Of a stretch of 64,000 nt of DNA, positions 7,875-16,959 are shown piece after piece (the first letter of the stretch is position 1; each line of letters begins with the position of its first letter). The notes under the pieces were generated by a model. The model was not told where the DNA came from. It did no database searches and saw only the letters and a program-made list of their open reading frames with translations. A program made the translations under genes and the position numbers. The stretch lies in contig JAOAAU010000007.1 in assembly GCA_026418695.1 (NCBI GenBank), forward strand, positions 1-64,000, read 5' to 3'. This DNA comes from Clostridia bacterium (GTDB lineage Bacteria; Bacillota; Clostridia; Acetivibrionales; JAFADI01).

Positions 7875-9621
7875 GGCTGTAATTTGGATTTTCCTGTGTC
7901 CATTTCCTTGAGATTTCAGGTTGTCTGCTGCGATCTAACGTATTTAGAAGGTCCGGTCTTCTTTCTTGCTTCCAAATCGGGTATCTGATCAGCAGATCGT
8001 TACTTCTTGTCGTCCTGGGTGCAATCGTTGCTAAAAGAGGTACTCCAAACGATTTCTGACTGACAAGGTAAATTCCAAGCAGCATGACAAGGGCAACAAT
8101 CCCATAAAATCCTAATAAAACTCCGAAAATGATGAATCCAAACCTTAAAAGTCTTATTCCCAAAGCCAGCTCGAAATTAGGTACAGCAAAATTGCCAAGT
8201 CCCGTGATTGCCACAACAATAATTAAAACAGGACTTACAATATTGGCTTGGACTGCTGCCTGCCCTAAAATCAAAGCACCAATAATACCCAATGTATTGC
8301 CAACAATTCCAGGGATCCTGATACCCGCTTCGCGAATCAGTTCAAAGGATACCTCCATCAAGACGACCTCTAAAATCGTGGGAAAAGGAACATTTTCTTT
8401 TGCCTTTGCAATGGCAATCAAAAGTTCAGTAGGGATCATTTCCTGGTGAAAATTGGTGATTGCTATATAAAGTCCAGGCAGCAGGGTTGCAAAAAACATT
8501 CCAAGAAGCCTGATCCACCGCAGCAGTGTACCATACGGGAAACGCATATAAGCATCTTCCGGGCTGTGAATGAGTGCGGAAAGCGTAACCGGAACCACCT
8601 TTGCAAAAGGGACTCCATCGCTGAAAATGGCAACTCTGCCCTCCACAATATGAGCAGCAGTTCTATCCGGCCTTTCGGTTGATAGAATCGTTGGAACGAT
8701 GGAAAAGGTATTGTCTTCAATGAGCTGTTCTATCATTCCATCGCCCATATTGATATCAATATCAATGCCTTTCAGCCTTCGCTTTACTTCATCAACGATC
8801 GCAGGATTTGTCATCCCGTTGATATACATAATGGCACATAGATTTTGATTTCTTTCACCTAACTTAATATATTCCGTGGTTAAATTATGGTTTTTTATTA
8901 TTTTCCTTACGAGCGTAATGTTTGTTTTCAAGCTTTCATTAAATGCTTCCTGCGCTCCAGCTATTACACCTTCAATCACCGGCTTTTCCACCCCTCTTGC
9001 AGGGAAACCTTTTGTTTCGTTGGAGATATAATAGTTGCAGCCGTTAACATATAAGAGTGTGTTGCCCGAAAGCATATCAAAAACTACATCGCTGTGCTTG
9101 GTAATCTTTTTTAACTGATTGGTTTCCAATACACTTTGCAGGATAAAATCCAACTGGCACTCTTCATCCTTACCTTTGAACTTCTCGCCATTTAGCAGAG
9201 GGCGTAATATGTAATTATTTACGACATTCTTGTCGATCATTCCGTCGATATATGCAATAAAGGCTTTATATTTTTCGGCGATCATAAATTCACGAAGAAC
9301 AATATCCTTGTTGACGGATGCATTAAACTTGGCTTTTATGTATTTCATGTTTTCTGTAATATCCGTTGAAATTGTTTTATCATCAGCTTTTTGTGTATCC
9401 GCATTTTTGTCCTGCTTCACCCCGGAAATCGGAACAGGCTTTTTAATCCCTTTACTTTTTTGTTCTTGTGGCGGTGTGGTATCCTTCCTGGTTACCTTGC
9501 AATTATCCTGTTGTTTCCTGATTTCGTCCGCTTCAGGAATATAGAACTCCTTCACTTGTTTTTTATCTTTATAAATCAAATATGAAAAGAGCTTTTTTAA
9601 AGCATTTGATTTCTCTGCCAT
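7849..9621 (-). CDS. gerAA: GerAA-family spore germination receptor A subunit
   Basis: The protein has 590 aa. A charged, variable N-terminal region (1-90) precedes the conserved soluble GerA domain (about 95-370, with RRLKGIDIDINMGDGMIEQLIED) and a C-terminal membrane region of four to five helices (LLPGLYIAITNFHQEMIPTELL, ALILGQAAVQANIVSP, TTRSNDLLIRYPIW). A subunits form the scaffold or channel of the germination receptor. First gene of the operon gerAA-gerAB-gerAC-small ORF. Such operons are usually transcribed in the forespore by sigma-G; I could not fix a promoter with confidence. Confidence 0.95.
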   Translation of the reverse strand: MAEKSNALKKLFSYLIYKDKKQVKEFYIPEADEIRKQQDNCKVTRKDTTPPQEQKSKGIKKPVPISGVKQDKNADTQKADDKTISTDITENMKYIKAKFNASVNKDIVLREFMIAEKYKAFIAYIDGMIDKNVVNNYILRPLLNGEKFKGKDEECQLDFILQSVLETNQLKKITKHSDVVFDMLSGNTLLYVNGCNYYISNETKGFPARGVEKPVIEGVIAGAQEAFNESLKTNITLVRKIIKNHNLTTEYIKLGERNQNLCAIMYINGMTNPAIVDEVKRRLKGIDIDINMGDGMIEQLIEDNTFSIVPTILSTERPDRTAAHIVEGRVAIFSDGVPFAKVVPVTLSALIHSPEDAYMRFPYGTLLRWIRLLGMFFATLLPGLYIAITNFHQEMIPTELLIAIAKAKENVPFPTILEVVLMEVSFELIREAGIRIPGIVGNTLGIIGALILGQAAVQANIVSPVLIIVVAITGLGNFAVPNFELALGIRLLRFGFIIFGVLLGFYGIVALVMLLGIYLVSQKSFGVPLLATIAPRTTRSNDLLIRYPIWKQERRPDLLNTLDRSRQPEISRKWTQENPNYSHDRVGEDD

Positions 9622-9829
9622 TTGGTCACCTTCAATATGAATTCATAATTTTCATCACGTTTTACAGCGAGCGAAGAGTAAAATTAAGTTTAACATTACA
9701 TACACTTCACATAGCTTCGTCGATAACTGCCTTGATTTATATTTAATTCTATTGTTTGTTATCGATATAATTTGCGTAAATGAGGGAAATTAATCATTTT
9801 CTCCTAATTACTTAAAGTTTCTATAGTCA

Positions 9830-9860
9830 AAAACCCTGACGATTTTTTCGTCAGGGTTTT
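9830..9860. terminator. Bidirectional terminator
   Basis: AAAACCCTGACG (9830-9841) and CGTCAGGGTTTT (9849-9860) form a perfect 12-bp stem with A/T-rich flanks on both sides. It lies downstream of the 9947-10222 gene. Confidence 0.88.
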
Positions 9861-9946
9861 CTAAATATAATATGACAGATTTATTTAGTATCTGCCTTTA
9901 TTATATGAGCGAATTATCTTGTAGAAGCATTTTGCCTGGGATCTCT

Positions 9947-10222
9947 TCAAGACTCGCCTGACATCTTTGCTTGAAATTCTTTCAAGGTAATGACATGCGC
10001 AACCTCATATACTTCCGAGTAAGGCTTTAATTTATCCAGGATTTCATCCAGTTGTTCTTTGCTGTCCACATCAAAAATTGAATACCCTAATCCCGGCTCC
10101 GCATTGGAGCAGTATATAGTCGAATATTTTGCAGGACTTGGTATCTCGCCCTTTGAAGATTTCTCCAGCATCTCGGCCATCTTGTCCATCCTAAGCTGAA
10201 TTTTTACATAAAACAACATCAT
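9947..10222 (-). CDS. Small protein resembling muconolactone-isomerase-like fold (hypothetical)
   Basis: A 91-aa protein when started at the ATG 10220-10222, which has GAAGGAGG at ideal distance; an upstream ATG would add 5 aa. The pattern MLFYVKIQ...YSIFDVDSKEQLDEILDKL...YEVAHVITL suggests a ferredoxin-like beta-alpha-beta dimer such as the MIase/ABM-like families. The enzyme role is unknown. It is the last gene of a probable sigma factor/RHH/small-protein operon ending at terminator 9830-9860. Confidence 0.7.
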   Translation of the reverse strand: MMLFYVKIQLRMDKMAEMLEKSSKGEIPSPAKYSTIYCSNAEPGLGYSIFDVDSKEQLDEILDKLKPYSEVYEVAHVITLKEFQAKMSGES

Positions 10223-10266
10223 TTTTTCCTCCTTCATCGTTTTTTACATTTAAGTTCAAGGATTTT

Positions 10267-10434
10267 TTAAGATTGATTTCCCTTTGAATTCAATCCGGCT
10301 TCAATGAACTCAACCAAAATTGCATTCTTGCTTTTGCCTGCCATTAATTTGTAATCCTCCAATTTTCGAGTGAGATCCACAGGCAAATTCACTGCAATGC
10401 ACTTTGTTTCCTCAACCTCTTGATTTTGGGGCAT
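10267..10434 (-). CDS. Ribbon-helix-helix (CopG/Arc-like) small protein
   Basis: A 55-aa ORF starting at ATG 10432-10434 with GGAGG 7 nt upstream. The sequence KCIAVNLPVDLTRKLEDY followed by a helix KSKNAILVEFIEAGL matches the RHH pattern: a beta strand with alternating residues, helix 1, a turn and helix 2. It lies between the sigma factor and the 91-aa gene in one operon. It may autoregulate the operon. No toxin partner typical of a toxin-antitoxin module is adjacent. Confidence 0.65.
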   Translation of the reverse strand: MPQNQEVEETKCIAVNLPVDLTRKLEDYKLMAGKSKNAILVEFIEAGLNSKGNQS

Positions 10435-10488
10435 AAAAAAACCTCCTTTCTTGTATTTTCATTCTCTTTAGATACAAGAACCGGAGAT

Positions 10489-11292
10489 TTATTTCACTTT
10501 TTTATTAAAAAATATTGTATAGGATTGTCTGCTTATTTCATTCCGGAATGAACGCACTCTATTTTCTACAAGCTGATCTTCCTCCATGCTTTTGTAAATT
10601 AGAGTTATCTTTTTAAGGCTGTTGATCTCACGCTCTACTGCACTAATACAATTATTGGACTTGAGTACAGTGTTTTCACTATTTGCTTTCTGAATCCACC
10701 CCTGCTTTATTGAGAAATTGATTAGATTTTCGCAGTGGCACGGATTATGGGCATCATAAAGTGAACAGTTTTTGCACAGGAAGTTTTTCAAGTTCTGCTT
10801 GGCACGATGAATCAGCACCCTTGTCGCAGTTTCTGATTTATTGATAATCGCTGCGACCTCCTTTACCTTCACCTCCAGCAGGATATTTAAAATGAAAGCT
10901 ATTCTTTGATAGAAGGACAAACATCGCAGCAGGCCAAGCAGGCATCCCTCTTTTACCTGACTGATATAATGCTGCTTTTCCAGCACCGTGAAATTATCTG
11001 AGCTTTCTATTGATTTTGCTGTGTTAATCAGCTGGTCTAAAGCAGAAAATGAGCTCTTCTTCCTTTCCTCCAGCAGCTTAAGACACAGGTTTCTTGTAAT
11101 GGTATACAGCCAGGTATAGATACTGCTTTCTCCCTTAAACCCATCGATGCAAGTAATTGCTTGAATAAAAGCTTTTTGGACGATGTCTTCTGCATCTTCC
11201 TTGTTCCCGCACATTCTGAAAGCAAGGCTGTAGACCTTTTTACCGTACTGTTCAAACAGGAAGGCAAAGCTTTCTTGATTCCTTTTTTTCAA
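10489..11292 (-). CDS. ECF-type RNA polymerase sigma factor with cysteine-containing C-terminal extension
   Basis: The protein has 267 aa. Region 2 is clear (FEQYGKKVYSLAFRMCGNKEDAEDIVQKAF, then STIYTWLYTI-like sequence) and region 4 reads LLEVKVKEVAAIINKSETATRVLIHRAKQNL. Beyond region 4 is a roughly 95-residue extension starting with CKNC...CHC, a possible metal site, as seen in some clostridial sigma-70-like factors. The track start is TTG; no strong RBS identifies the start, and an ATA with AAAGGATG upstream is another possibility. No recognisable anti-sigma factor follows. Confidence 0.8.
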   Translation of the reverse strand: MKKRNQESFAFLFEQYGKKVYSLAFRMCGNKEDAEDIVQKAFIQAITCIDGFKGESSIYTWLYTITRNLCLKLLEERKKSSFSALDQLINTAKSIESSDNFTVLEKQHYISQVKEGCLLGLLRCLSFYQRIAFILNILLEVKVKEVAAIINKSETATRVLIHRAKQNLKNFLCKNCSLYDAHNPCHCENLINFSIKQGWIQKANSENTVLKSNNCISAVEREINSLKKITLIYKSMEEDQLVENRVRSFRNEISRQSYTIFFNKKVK

Positions 11293-11407
11293 TTCTTTGA
11301 TTAATTGGCTCTCTGGAGAGTCTATGGTACATCCATCCTTTCAGCATCGTTGACTGCTTACTGATATGTAAATTATACCATAAAAAACTACTCTTTTTGT
11401 GTCAATA

Positions 11408-11466
11408 TGTCAAGGGGACGGTTCTTGTGACACAAAAAGTGTGTCACAAGAACCGTCCCCTTGACA
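11408..11466. repeat. REP-like long perfect palindrome
   Basis: A 26-bp arm starting TGTCAAGGGGACGGTTCTTG (11408-11433) is repeated in reverse complement at 11441-11466 around AAAAAGT. The core GGGGACGGTTCT recurs at 5150-5210. Such elements resemble REP sequences mobilised in trans by IS200/Y1-type transposases in Firmicutes (inference). It lies between the sigma factor promoter region and the end of the next gene, which stops 7 nt away. Confidence 0.85.
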
Positions 11467-11472
11467 CATAAT

Positions 11473-11934
11473 TTATTGATATAAAAAGTCAATAAAACTC
11501 GTTGCTGAAAGCGGGCTTAAGATTGATTTTATTTCACCCCAGGAAAACTTGTAAACGGTTAGAGGGTACGGCTTTATAGTATTAATAAATGCCGGTTTTC
11601 CGGCCAACATTTGCAGGAATTCATCGTTTTTCTGCTTCCTAAGTGTTTCAATCTCTATTGAACCATCCTCGTATGGTAATGAATCGTTTTCTACTACTCG
11701 AATTCGTAAGATATCAAGCTTCTGTCTATTGAAGCCTGTTTCTATTCTAATTGAATAATCAAGCATATTTACAGGTTTAAAGCTGAACCAGCAATAAGGC
11801 TTGGGCGTGTCTTCTACGGAATGCAAATAGTCTGCATAAAACTTTGAGTTCATCAAATCGCATTTCCTCAAACCTTTCCCGATAGTATTATCATAATTCG
11901 GAATAATAATATTGCCCTTCTGAATATTAATCAT
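11473..11934 (-). CDS. Hypothetical protein
   Basis: A 153-aa protein from ATG 11932-11934, with GAGAAGG about 9 nt upstream; a TTG six codons earlier lacks support. No signal peptide or membrane helix is seen. The sequence is a mixed alpha/beta protein with aromatic patches (YCWFSFKP, YPLTVYKFSWGEI) reminiscent of single-domain polymorphic-toxin immunity proteins, but I do not recognise the family. Its stop codon is adjacent to the REP palindrome. Confidence 0.6.
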   Translation of the reverse strand: MINIQKGNIIIPNYDNTIGKGLRKCDLMNSKFYADYLHSVEDTPKPYCWFSFKPVNMLDYSIRIETGFNRQKLDILRIRVVENDSLPYEDGSIEIETLRKQKNDEFLQMLAGKPAFINTIKPYPLTVYKFSWGEIKSILSPLSATSFIDFLYQ

Positions 11935-12425
11935 GAAATTCGACCTTCTCAATTCTTCGTATACTAATATGATCTTTAGATATTATCCTGCAAAATCTCC
12001 TTAAGATATCCCTGTTCCAGAAGCCTGTTTTATCCACTCTATTCCAACCGATGATAATAGTATTTTGCCAAACATTCCAACAGCAATATAGTTTTAGTCA
12101 TTCCAACGGCAGTAAAGACTCGTTGATTACCTTGGCTGAATTAGTCGTTTTATTCAATTAACAGCTATGGTTTTCATAGTGATACCCCCAATGAAATTGG
12201 TTTATTTACAGAAATTATATGTTACGGGAGCAGTAATATGAAGCACGCAATTTTATGTTATATACGAACTAAAACGTAAATGTCAGGATGAAATCAAGTT
12301 AAGAAAAGCAAAAGGGACGGTCCCTCTTGCTTTTTATCATTTTTGAAAAACTATTCAGTTGTTTGAATATAGACCGCTTTCCTTCAACATCAACATTTAC
12401 ACTGGAACGCTTTCACAAAGACCTG
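11935..12425. other. AT-rich intergenic region
   Basis: About 490 bp with no credible ORF. The motif ATTCCAAC occurs three times between about 12040 and 12110, with no clear function. The hairpin 12304-12336 is annotated separately. Confidence 0.4.
12304..12336. repeat. GGGACGGTCCC palindrome, terminator-like
   Basis: AAAAGCAAAAGGGAC and GTCCCTCTTGCTTTT form a 15-bp stem with one mismatch. It could be the terminator of the MBL gene or another REP-like variant, since it shares GGGACGGT with the elements at 5150 and 11408. Confidence 0.6.
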
Positions 12426-13157
12426 TTATTTGCCTGTCTCCAGCATGATTTTCTTTAAATCCTGTTCTGCGTCTTCAATCACCCTGCTCATTTCTGTTTC
12501 AGGATCCGCCAACATCTTCCCATGACCGCAAGCGAGCAATGCAGGTCGGTACGTCTTAAGCTTTTTAGCGCTCTCCAATGCCAAGGCAGGATTCCATGTA
12601 GCCATTGCAGGAAAAGGAAACAGCGGCCGCATCTGTCCACCTACAGCGATTCCTCCTCTTGTCTGAAATGCATCGCCCACGATCAAAGAATTATTCCTGG
12701 TATCAAGATATGAGACAGAACCCGGAGTATGCCCTGGTGTAGATATTGTAATTAGTGAACCTACCCTGTCGCCCTCTTCAAGAAGAATGTCTGCGCGTGT
12801 TATGAGATTTTTTGGTACATCTCCCCTTATTGGCAGGTTAGGTTCACCTTTATCCAAAGTCAAATCTCCGCCCATTAATCTGGCATCCCTCCTGGAAACA
12901 TAGACAGGAACAGCCGGAAGTACTTCTTTCAGTCTATCCAACGAGCCCACATGATCTCCATGCACATGCGTTAGAAGGATATGATTGATTGGCTTTTTAA
13001 TTTCCTCTGCCTGCTTCAGTATCCCCCTCCAACTGTAGGGCAACCCTGCATCAACCAAGGTTAAACCATCCTCTTCTTCTACCAGGTAACAGTTCACGGG
13101 AAAAAACCGCGGCAGAAAGGTTAATTGATATATTGTTTTCTTTTTAATAACTCTCAT
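12426..13157 (-). CDS. MBL-fold metallohydrolase
   Basis: The protein has 243 aa from ATG 13155-13157, placed after AAGGTGAT; the upstream ATG at 13172 lies within the RBS region. The metallo-beta-lactamase signature THVHGDHVGSL gives the HxHxDH metal site; the further ligands are in TPGHTPGS, GDAF and ACGHG. Length and motif spacing fit the glyoxalase II-like/YqgX group. The substrate is unknown. It is monocistronic. Confidence 0.9.
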   Translation of the reverse strand: MRVIKKKTIYQLTFLPRFFPVNCYLVEEEDGLTLVDAGLPYSWRGILKQAEEIKKPINHILLTHVHGDHVGSLDRLKEVLPAVPVYVSRRDARLMGGDLTLDKGEPNLPIRGDVPKNLITRADILLEEGDRVGSLITISTPGHTPGSVSYLDTRNNSLIVGDAFQTRGGIAVGGQMRPLFPFPAMATWNPALALESAKKLKTYRPALLACGHGKMLADPETEMSRVIEDAEQDLKKIMLETGK

Positions 13158-13346
13158 AAACATCACCTTCAAATCAGTTTAGAACCAGCTTCTTTCATTA
13201 TGTTGCTTTAAATATACCAACGTGACAAAAAATTAAAACCCATTTTATAAAGAAAGAGAAGCAGTTTCTGCTTGCATTTTTACTGCATTATTTTCTTTTT
13301 CCTTTGGGCAATAATAAATTGAATACCTATTTAGGAGTGAAAGATA

Positions 13347-13517
13347 ATGACCGAATATAAATTTACCAACCGCCTTGCATATGAAAAGTCCCCCTACCTT
13401 CTTCAACATGCACACAATCCCGTTGACTGGTATCCTTGGAGCGAAGAAGCCTTTGAAAAAGCGAAAAATGAAGATAAACCCATCTTCCTTTCCATTGGTT
13501 ATTCGACTTGTCATTGA
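13347..13517 (+). pseudogene. 5' fragment of DUF255/YyaL thioredoxin-domain gene (left half of the split host gene)
   Basis: ATG at 13347 follows TTAGGAGTGAAAGATA, a proper RBS. The 56 codons encode the conserved N-terminus of DUF255 proteins ([17 protein letters not shown], then [10 protein letters not shown]) and stop at TGA exactly where the family continues WCHVM. The reading frame is interrupted by the element that begins at the core ACTTGTCATTG (13506-13516). The missing remainder is at 20749-22668. The wild-type gene would be recovered by excision. Confidence 0.88.
13506..13516. other. Left attachment core (attL) ACTTGTCATTG
   Basis: Identical 11-bp sequence at both ends of the element, lying inside the codons for T-C-H-W of the DUF255 CxxC region. 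The left copy is followed by ATGGCA, the right by GTGCCA. Confidence 0.7.
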
Positions 13518-13628
13518 TGGCAATACTCCAAAAGCAAAAGCAATACAGAGACCACCAATTTATCTGACAATACATATTTACAGGTAACAAAAAACCCCCT
13601 ATTTGATTTTGGGGGCTAAATGTAACCT

Positions 13629-15218
13629 CTATTTCTGCATTGCTTCCTTCTTTCTTCTTACTTCCTCTTTCCTATATACTAACTCCCTCAAGCCTTGTTG
13701 TACTTCCGCAGTCCAAGTTATGTCTAAAGTTAACGGATTTTTAAGATAGGTTACATGTTTGATATATCTTTTGAAAAGAACATTTTTTTCTTCTGAAGTC
13801 ATACACTTAAACTTCCATGGTAATGCACTTAAATCCTCTGTATCTTTCAAGAATGCAGCAATTTCAGGATATGAGCCATCATCATCTTCATCCTCAGCTA
13901 ACATATTGTTCACTTGACTTTCAATTTGCCGTAGTTTACTCTTTAAAGACTGTTCTCTGTCTAATAGCCTTTGGTCAACCCCTCTTTGTATCATAAGATC
14001 AAGAATATTATCTAACTGTAAATTGATATCCCTTTGTTGTTTAAGCAAGTCTTCCTTCTTTAAATCAACTTCAGACCGGTATTTATGACCATCAGCTCTT
14101 TTCCTTTTCATGTGTAATATGGCTGGCCTTGCTACTGACCATATCTGACTCTTCAAATACTCCTCTATGTCCTTAATAGGAATAGCTCCATTACCGCACT
14201 TTTGGCCCGTTAAAAAATCCAAATTGACACATGGCTTCAAATATTCTTTTCCATTCACATGATGAAACACCATGTTTCTACCACATTTACCACACTTCAA
14301 TACATTTGACAAACTGAACTTTCTCTTTCTTGCTCCTACAGGTACTAACAGCTTATCTTTCAATAGCTTTTTTACCTGTAAGAATTGTTCGTTGTCAATG
14401 ATAGGCTCATGTGCATTTTCATAAATTATCCAGTCTTCTTTAGGGGCTTCCTTTGACATTTCCTTGCCATTAATATCCTTGTACCACTCTCTTTTACCGT
14501 AGATTTGAGTTCCAATGTACTTCTCATTATTCAAAATAATATGGATACTCCTGCTGTTAAAAAGTACTCCTTTTCTTGTTCTGTAACCTCTTTTGTTTAA
14601 GTCTACAGCAATTGCAGTGGTAGACTTACCTTCAACATACATGTTAAATATCAGCCTTATTAAGAATGCCTGTTCATTTGCCTCAAGTTTCTTGGTCTTT
14701 GGATTGTAAGTATAGCCTAAAGGAGCTTCTCCTAAATGATTTCCATAAATTGAGACTGCCTTTTTCTTTCCTGCGTTAAGTACAAGTTTGGACTGCTCTT
14801 GGTAAAGGTCTGACATTACACTTTCTAATTTTGTTGACAATGTATCGTTATAGTCTACAATTTTACCTCTGTGTGCTTCAATTAGAACAAGGTTGTAAAA
14901 CTTGAACTCTTGTAATAACCGCTCAAGATCTGTAGTCTTCCTTGTTAATCTATCCAGTCTGTACACCACTAAAGCTCTGATATCTCCATTTTTAACCTGT
15001 TCTCTGACATCAGACAGAGTTGGTCTAGTTAATGTCTCTGAACTCTCAACTTCCTCATAAATCTTTTCAAGAGGTATGGAAAGGTTGCTACAAAAGTCAA
15101 CAATAATGTCATGGTGCTTCTGAAGTCCTTCACCTTCAACATCTCTTGATTTTCTGCTATATGCATAAATTCTTGTAATTCCTTTGGTATTCAATGTTTC
15201 AAAAATATTCTGCAACAT
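13629..15218 (-). CDS. Large serine recombinase (site-specific integrase)
   Basis: The protein has 529 aa. The N-terminal resolvase domain (about 15-160) includes the catalytic serine in YAYSRKSRDVEG and the conserved arginine stretch VVYRLDRLTRKTTDLERLL. A recombinase domain follows (about 175-285: PLGYTYNPKTKKLEANEQAF, GYRTRKG). Then comes a zinc ribbon with CGKCGRNM and further cysteines (CVNL, KCGNGAI), and a C-terminal coiled coil (about 380-450). It sits at the left end of the element, reads toward attL and appears complete, so integration or excision activity is plausible. A dedicated recombination directionality factor was not recognised. Confidence 0.95.
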   Translation of the reverse strand: MLQNIFETLNTKGITRIYAYSRKSRDVEGEGLQKHHDIIVDFCSNLSIPLEKIYEEVESSETLTRPTLSDVREQVKNGDIRALVVYRLDRLTRKTTDLERLLQEFKFYNLVLIEAHRGKIVDYNDTLSTKLESVMSDLYQEQSKLVLNAGKKKAVSIYGNHLGEAPLGYTYNPKTKKLEANEQAFLIRLIFNMYVEGKSTTAIAVDLNKRGYRTRKGVLFNSRSIHIILNNEKYIGTQIYGKREWYKDINGKEMSKEAPKEDWIIYENAHEPIIDNEQFLQVKKLLKDKLLVPVGARKRKFSLSNVLKCGKCGRNMVFHHVNGKEYLKPCVNLDFLTGQKCGNGAIPIKDIEEYLKSQIWSVARPAILHMKRKRADGHKYRSEVDLKKEDLLKQQRDINLQLDNILDLMIQRGVDQRLLDREQSLKSKLRQIESQVNNMLAEDEDDDGSYPEIAAFLKDTEDLSALPWKFKCMTSEEKNVLFKRYIKHVTYLKNPLTLDITWTAEVQQGLRELVYRKEEVRRKKEAMQK

Positions 15219-15254
15219 TTTTCACCCCCCTTTTGCTTAACATGTCACATTAAC

Positions 15255-15260
15255 ATTATA
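15255..15260 (-). promoter_or_regulatory. -10 box of the recombinase promoter
   Basis: On the minus strand TGcTATAAT is an extended -10 about 37 nt before the recombinase ATG. The palindrome-like TAACACATTATGTTAA lies just upstream, where -35 would be expected, and may be an operator. Confidence 0.45.
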
Positions 15261-15485
15261 GCAAAAGGTTAACATAATGTGTTATGGTAATTACTAGCAC
15301 ACAAGAAACCAACAATCATAAGCACACAGAATTGGTTTTATACGGCTTCATTAGGATAAGCAAGTTTAATTACAAGGAAACGAAGCCACTAAAGAACTTA
15401 TACGCTGTTTCCCCTTGCAAGCCAAGTAAGTAATTTATTTACTATACGTTGAATGCAGTGCTTTAAATGGATACTACAGTAATGC

Positions 15486-15977
15486 TTAGCATATTGATAA
15501 AGTTCTTTTCTTTGCGTATCCAACCAAGTCCGCAGCTCCTGCAAGTGCATCTGGAAGGTCATCATGGTCATGGTAAGGACATTGGTGTAAGCATCTCAAT
15601 GAGCAGCCTAAAGTACCTTTTGAGCCAAATTGCGCCATTCTCAAAAAGCAGTTCTATAGACTCGATTCTAACCTTTTTCTTGCTGGTCGGATTGACAGCT
15701 CTTAAAACGGTTGAGTAATACCTCATGGACATGAGCCTCTCCCTGAGCTGACGATTGGCATTGTAATGAGCCTGGATAGTTTCGACACCGAAGGCATGCG
15801 ATCTATATTTAAGAATCATTTGGATTACGACTTCCATTCCTCATGCATCTTGCATTTCTTTGCAAAGGTTTCTAGGACCTAGATAATATCTGTTCTACGG
15901 TCTACACCGATGAGCACTATCACGTTATATTCATAACGGTTACTCTTTCCGAGTGCGATATCCCAAAAACCGATAAC
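15486..15977 (-). pseudogene. Decayed phage terminase large subunit, C-terminal nuclease region
   Basis: Three pieces in different frames or separated by stops together give the TerL RNase H-like domain: VIGFWDIALGKSNRYEYNVI followed by IGVDRRTDII and a stop, then HAFGVETIQAHYNANRQLRE, RIESIELLFENGAIW and, after a frameshift, YHDHDDLPDALAGAADLVG. The order and the acidic catalytic residues match psiM2-type terminases. The ATPase half is absent. This is the clearest evidence that the element derives from a phage. Confidence 0.82.
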
Positions 15978-16110
15978 ATAATTAATACAATTACTGTAAG
16001 GATATAAAAATGTTTATTTCTTGCAAGTTAGTACCAATGATAACCAGTATAAGAAATGTTATAATAAATCTATTCAATGAAATTTATACTAAATAAAGAG
16101 GTTCCTATAT

Positions 16111-16869
16111 ATGAAATCAAAAGAAGTAATCCTTGGCTTGTCTTTATTTATAGTAATATCTGCCTATAGTATTAATGGCTTTTGTAGTTCAAAAAATAAT
16201 CAGAACACAAATGTTGAATCTACTCTTACGAATAATATTACAAATAAGTTTATCAGTGTTAGTGTAAATCAGCAGCTAGAGTACCAACCAATATCTAATG
16301 GAGTTTTATCTGAAGAATTTATCAAGGCAATAAAATATTATTTTGATAAAAATCATCTATTTACATATAGTGTAGGTAATCCCATAATAATTGGATATAA
16401 GCAATTGTCTGGTGAAGCATATCAACTAAAGACAGAAATAACTTTTTATCCTGATGATTCAAGAACTTTCTATTTTTTTATTAAAAAGTCTAATGAAACT
16501 GATTATGACTTTTGGGACTGTTTGGCCTGGTCAAAGGAAAATATCCCAGATGATTGGAATATGACAGAGTCGTATAAAGACATGTACTCTATTTTAAGAG
16601 AAGTAAATAGCGATCGTGAAGTTGGATATATTGTAAGTGATCCTAAAATTGTCTATTATAAGGAGTTAAATGAAACACAATGTGAAATTAGCTTTTTTGC
16701 TTATTTTGATGATAGCATGTCGCAACCAGTACCTGTTAATATGCTTTTATTGTGTGAAAAAAAGGACCGCAAGTGGGTTCTTAGAGCAAAAACCAAAAAT
16801 CAGATTCCCGAAGATTGGAACGAGTTCATAACAAGGGAAAAAGCTACAATAAGCAGCTTTGTGTTTTGA
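16111..16869 (+). CDS. Secreted hypothetical protein
   Basis: The protein has 252 aa with AGAGG 8 nt before ATG. A signal peptide spans about residues 1-26 (IVISAYSINGFCSS); the cysteine context is not a good lipobox. The rest is a low-complexity Asn/Thr stretch and then two similar-looking beta-rich segments, each with a tyrosine-lysine strand, an FYFF- or FFAYF-type strand and a closing IPDDWN or IPEDWN motif (about 145-152 and 229-236), suggesting an internal duplication. I do not recognise the family. It is the only plus-strand gene inside the element. Confidence 0.65.
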   Translation: MKSKEVILGLSLFIVISAYSINGFCSSKNNQNTNVESTLTNNITNKFISVSVNQQLEYQPISNGVLSEEFIKAIKYYFDKNHLFTYSVGNPIIIGYKQLSGEAYQLKTEITFYPDDSRTFYFFIKKSNETDYDFWDCLAWSKENIPDDWNMTESYKDMYSILREVNSDREVGYIVSDPKIVYYKELNETQCEISFFAYFDDSMSQPVPVNMLLLCEKKDRKWVLRAKTKNQIPEDWNEFITREKATISSFVF

Positions 16870-16910
16870 ACTGATTTACAGATAAACATAAAGGCTATTT
16901 CATAGGAATA

Positions 16911-16937
16911 AAACCTGACGGAAGAAACCATCAGGTT
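16911..16937. terminator. Hairpin between convergent genes
   Basis: AACCTGACGG pairs with CCATCAGGTT (one mismatch), between the ends of the secreted protein gene and the SH3-like gene. It probably serves both transcripts. Confidence 0.6.
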
Positions 16938-16959
16938 CATCTTAAACATTGAAATATTC

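Noticed and set aside
12040..12110. Three ATTCCAAC motifs as an operator array
   Set aside because: Spacing is irregular, the motif is short and AT-rich, and no promoter or start codon is nearby.
15467..15718. 83-codon plus-strand ORF
   Set aside because: It is antisense to the terminase remnant, which has much better coding similarity.
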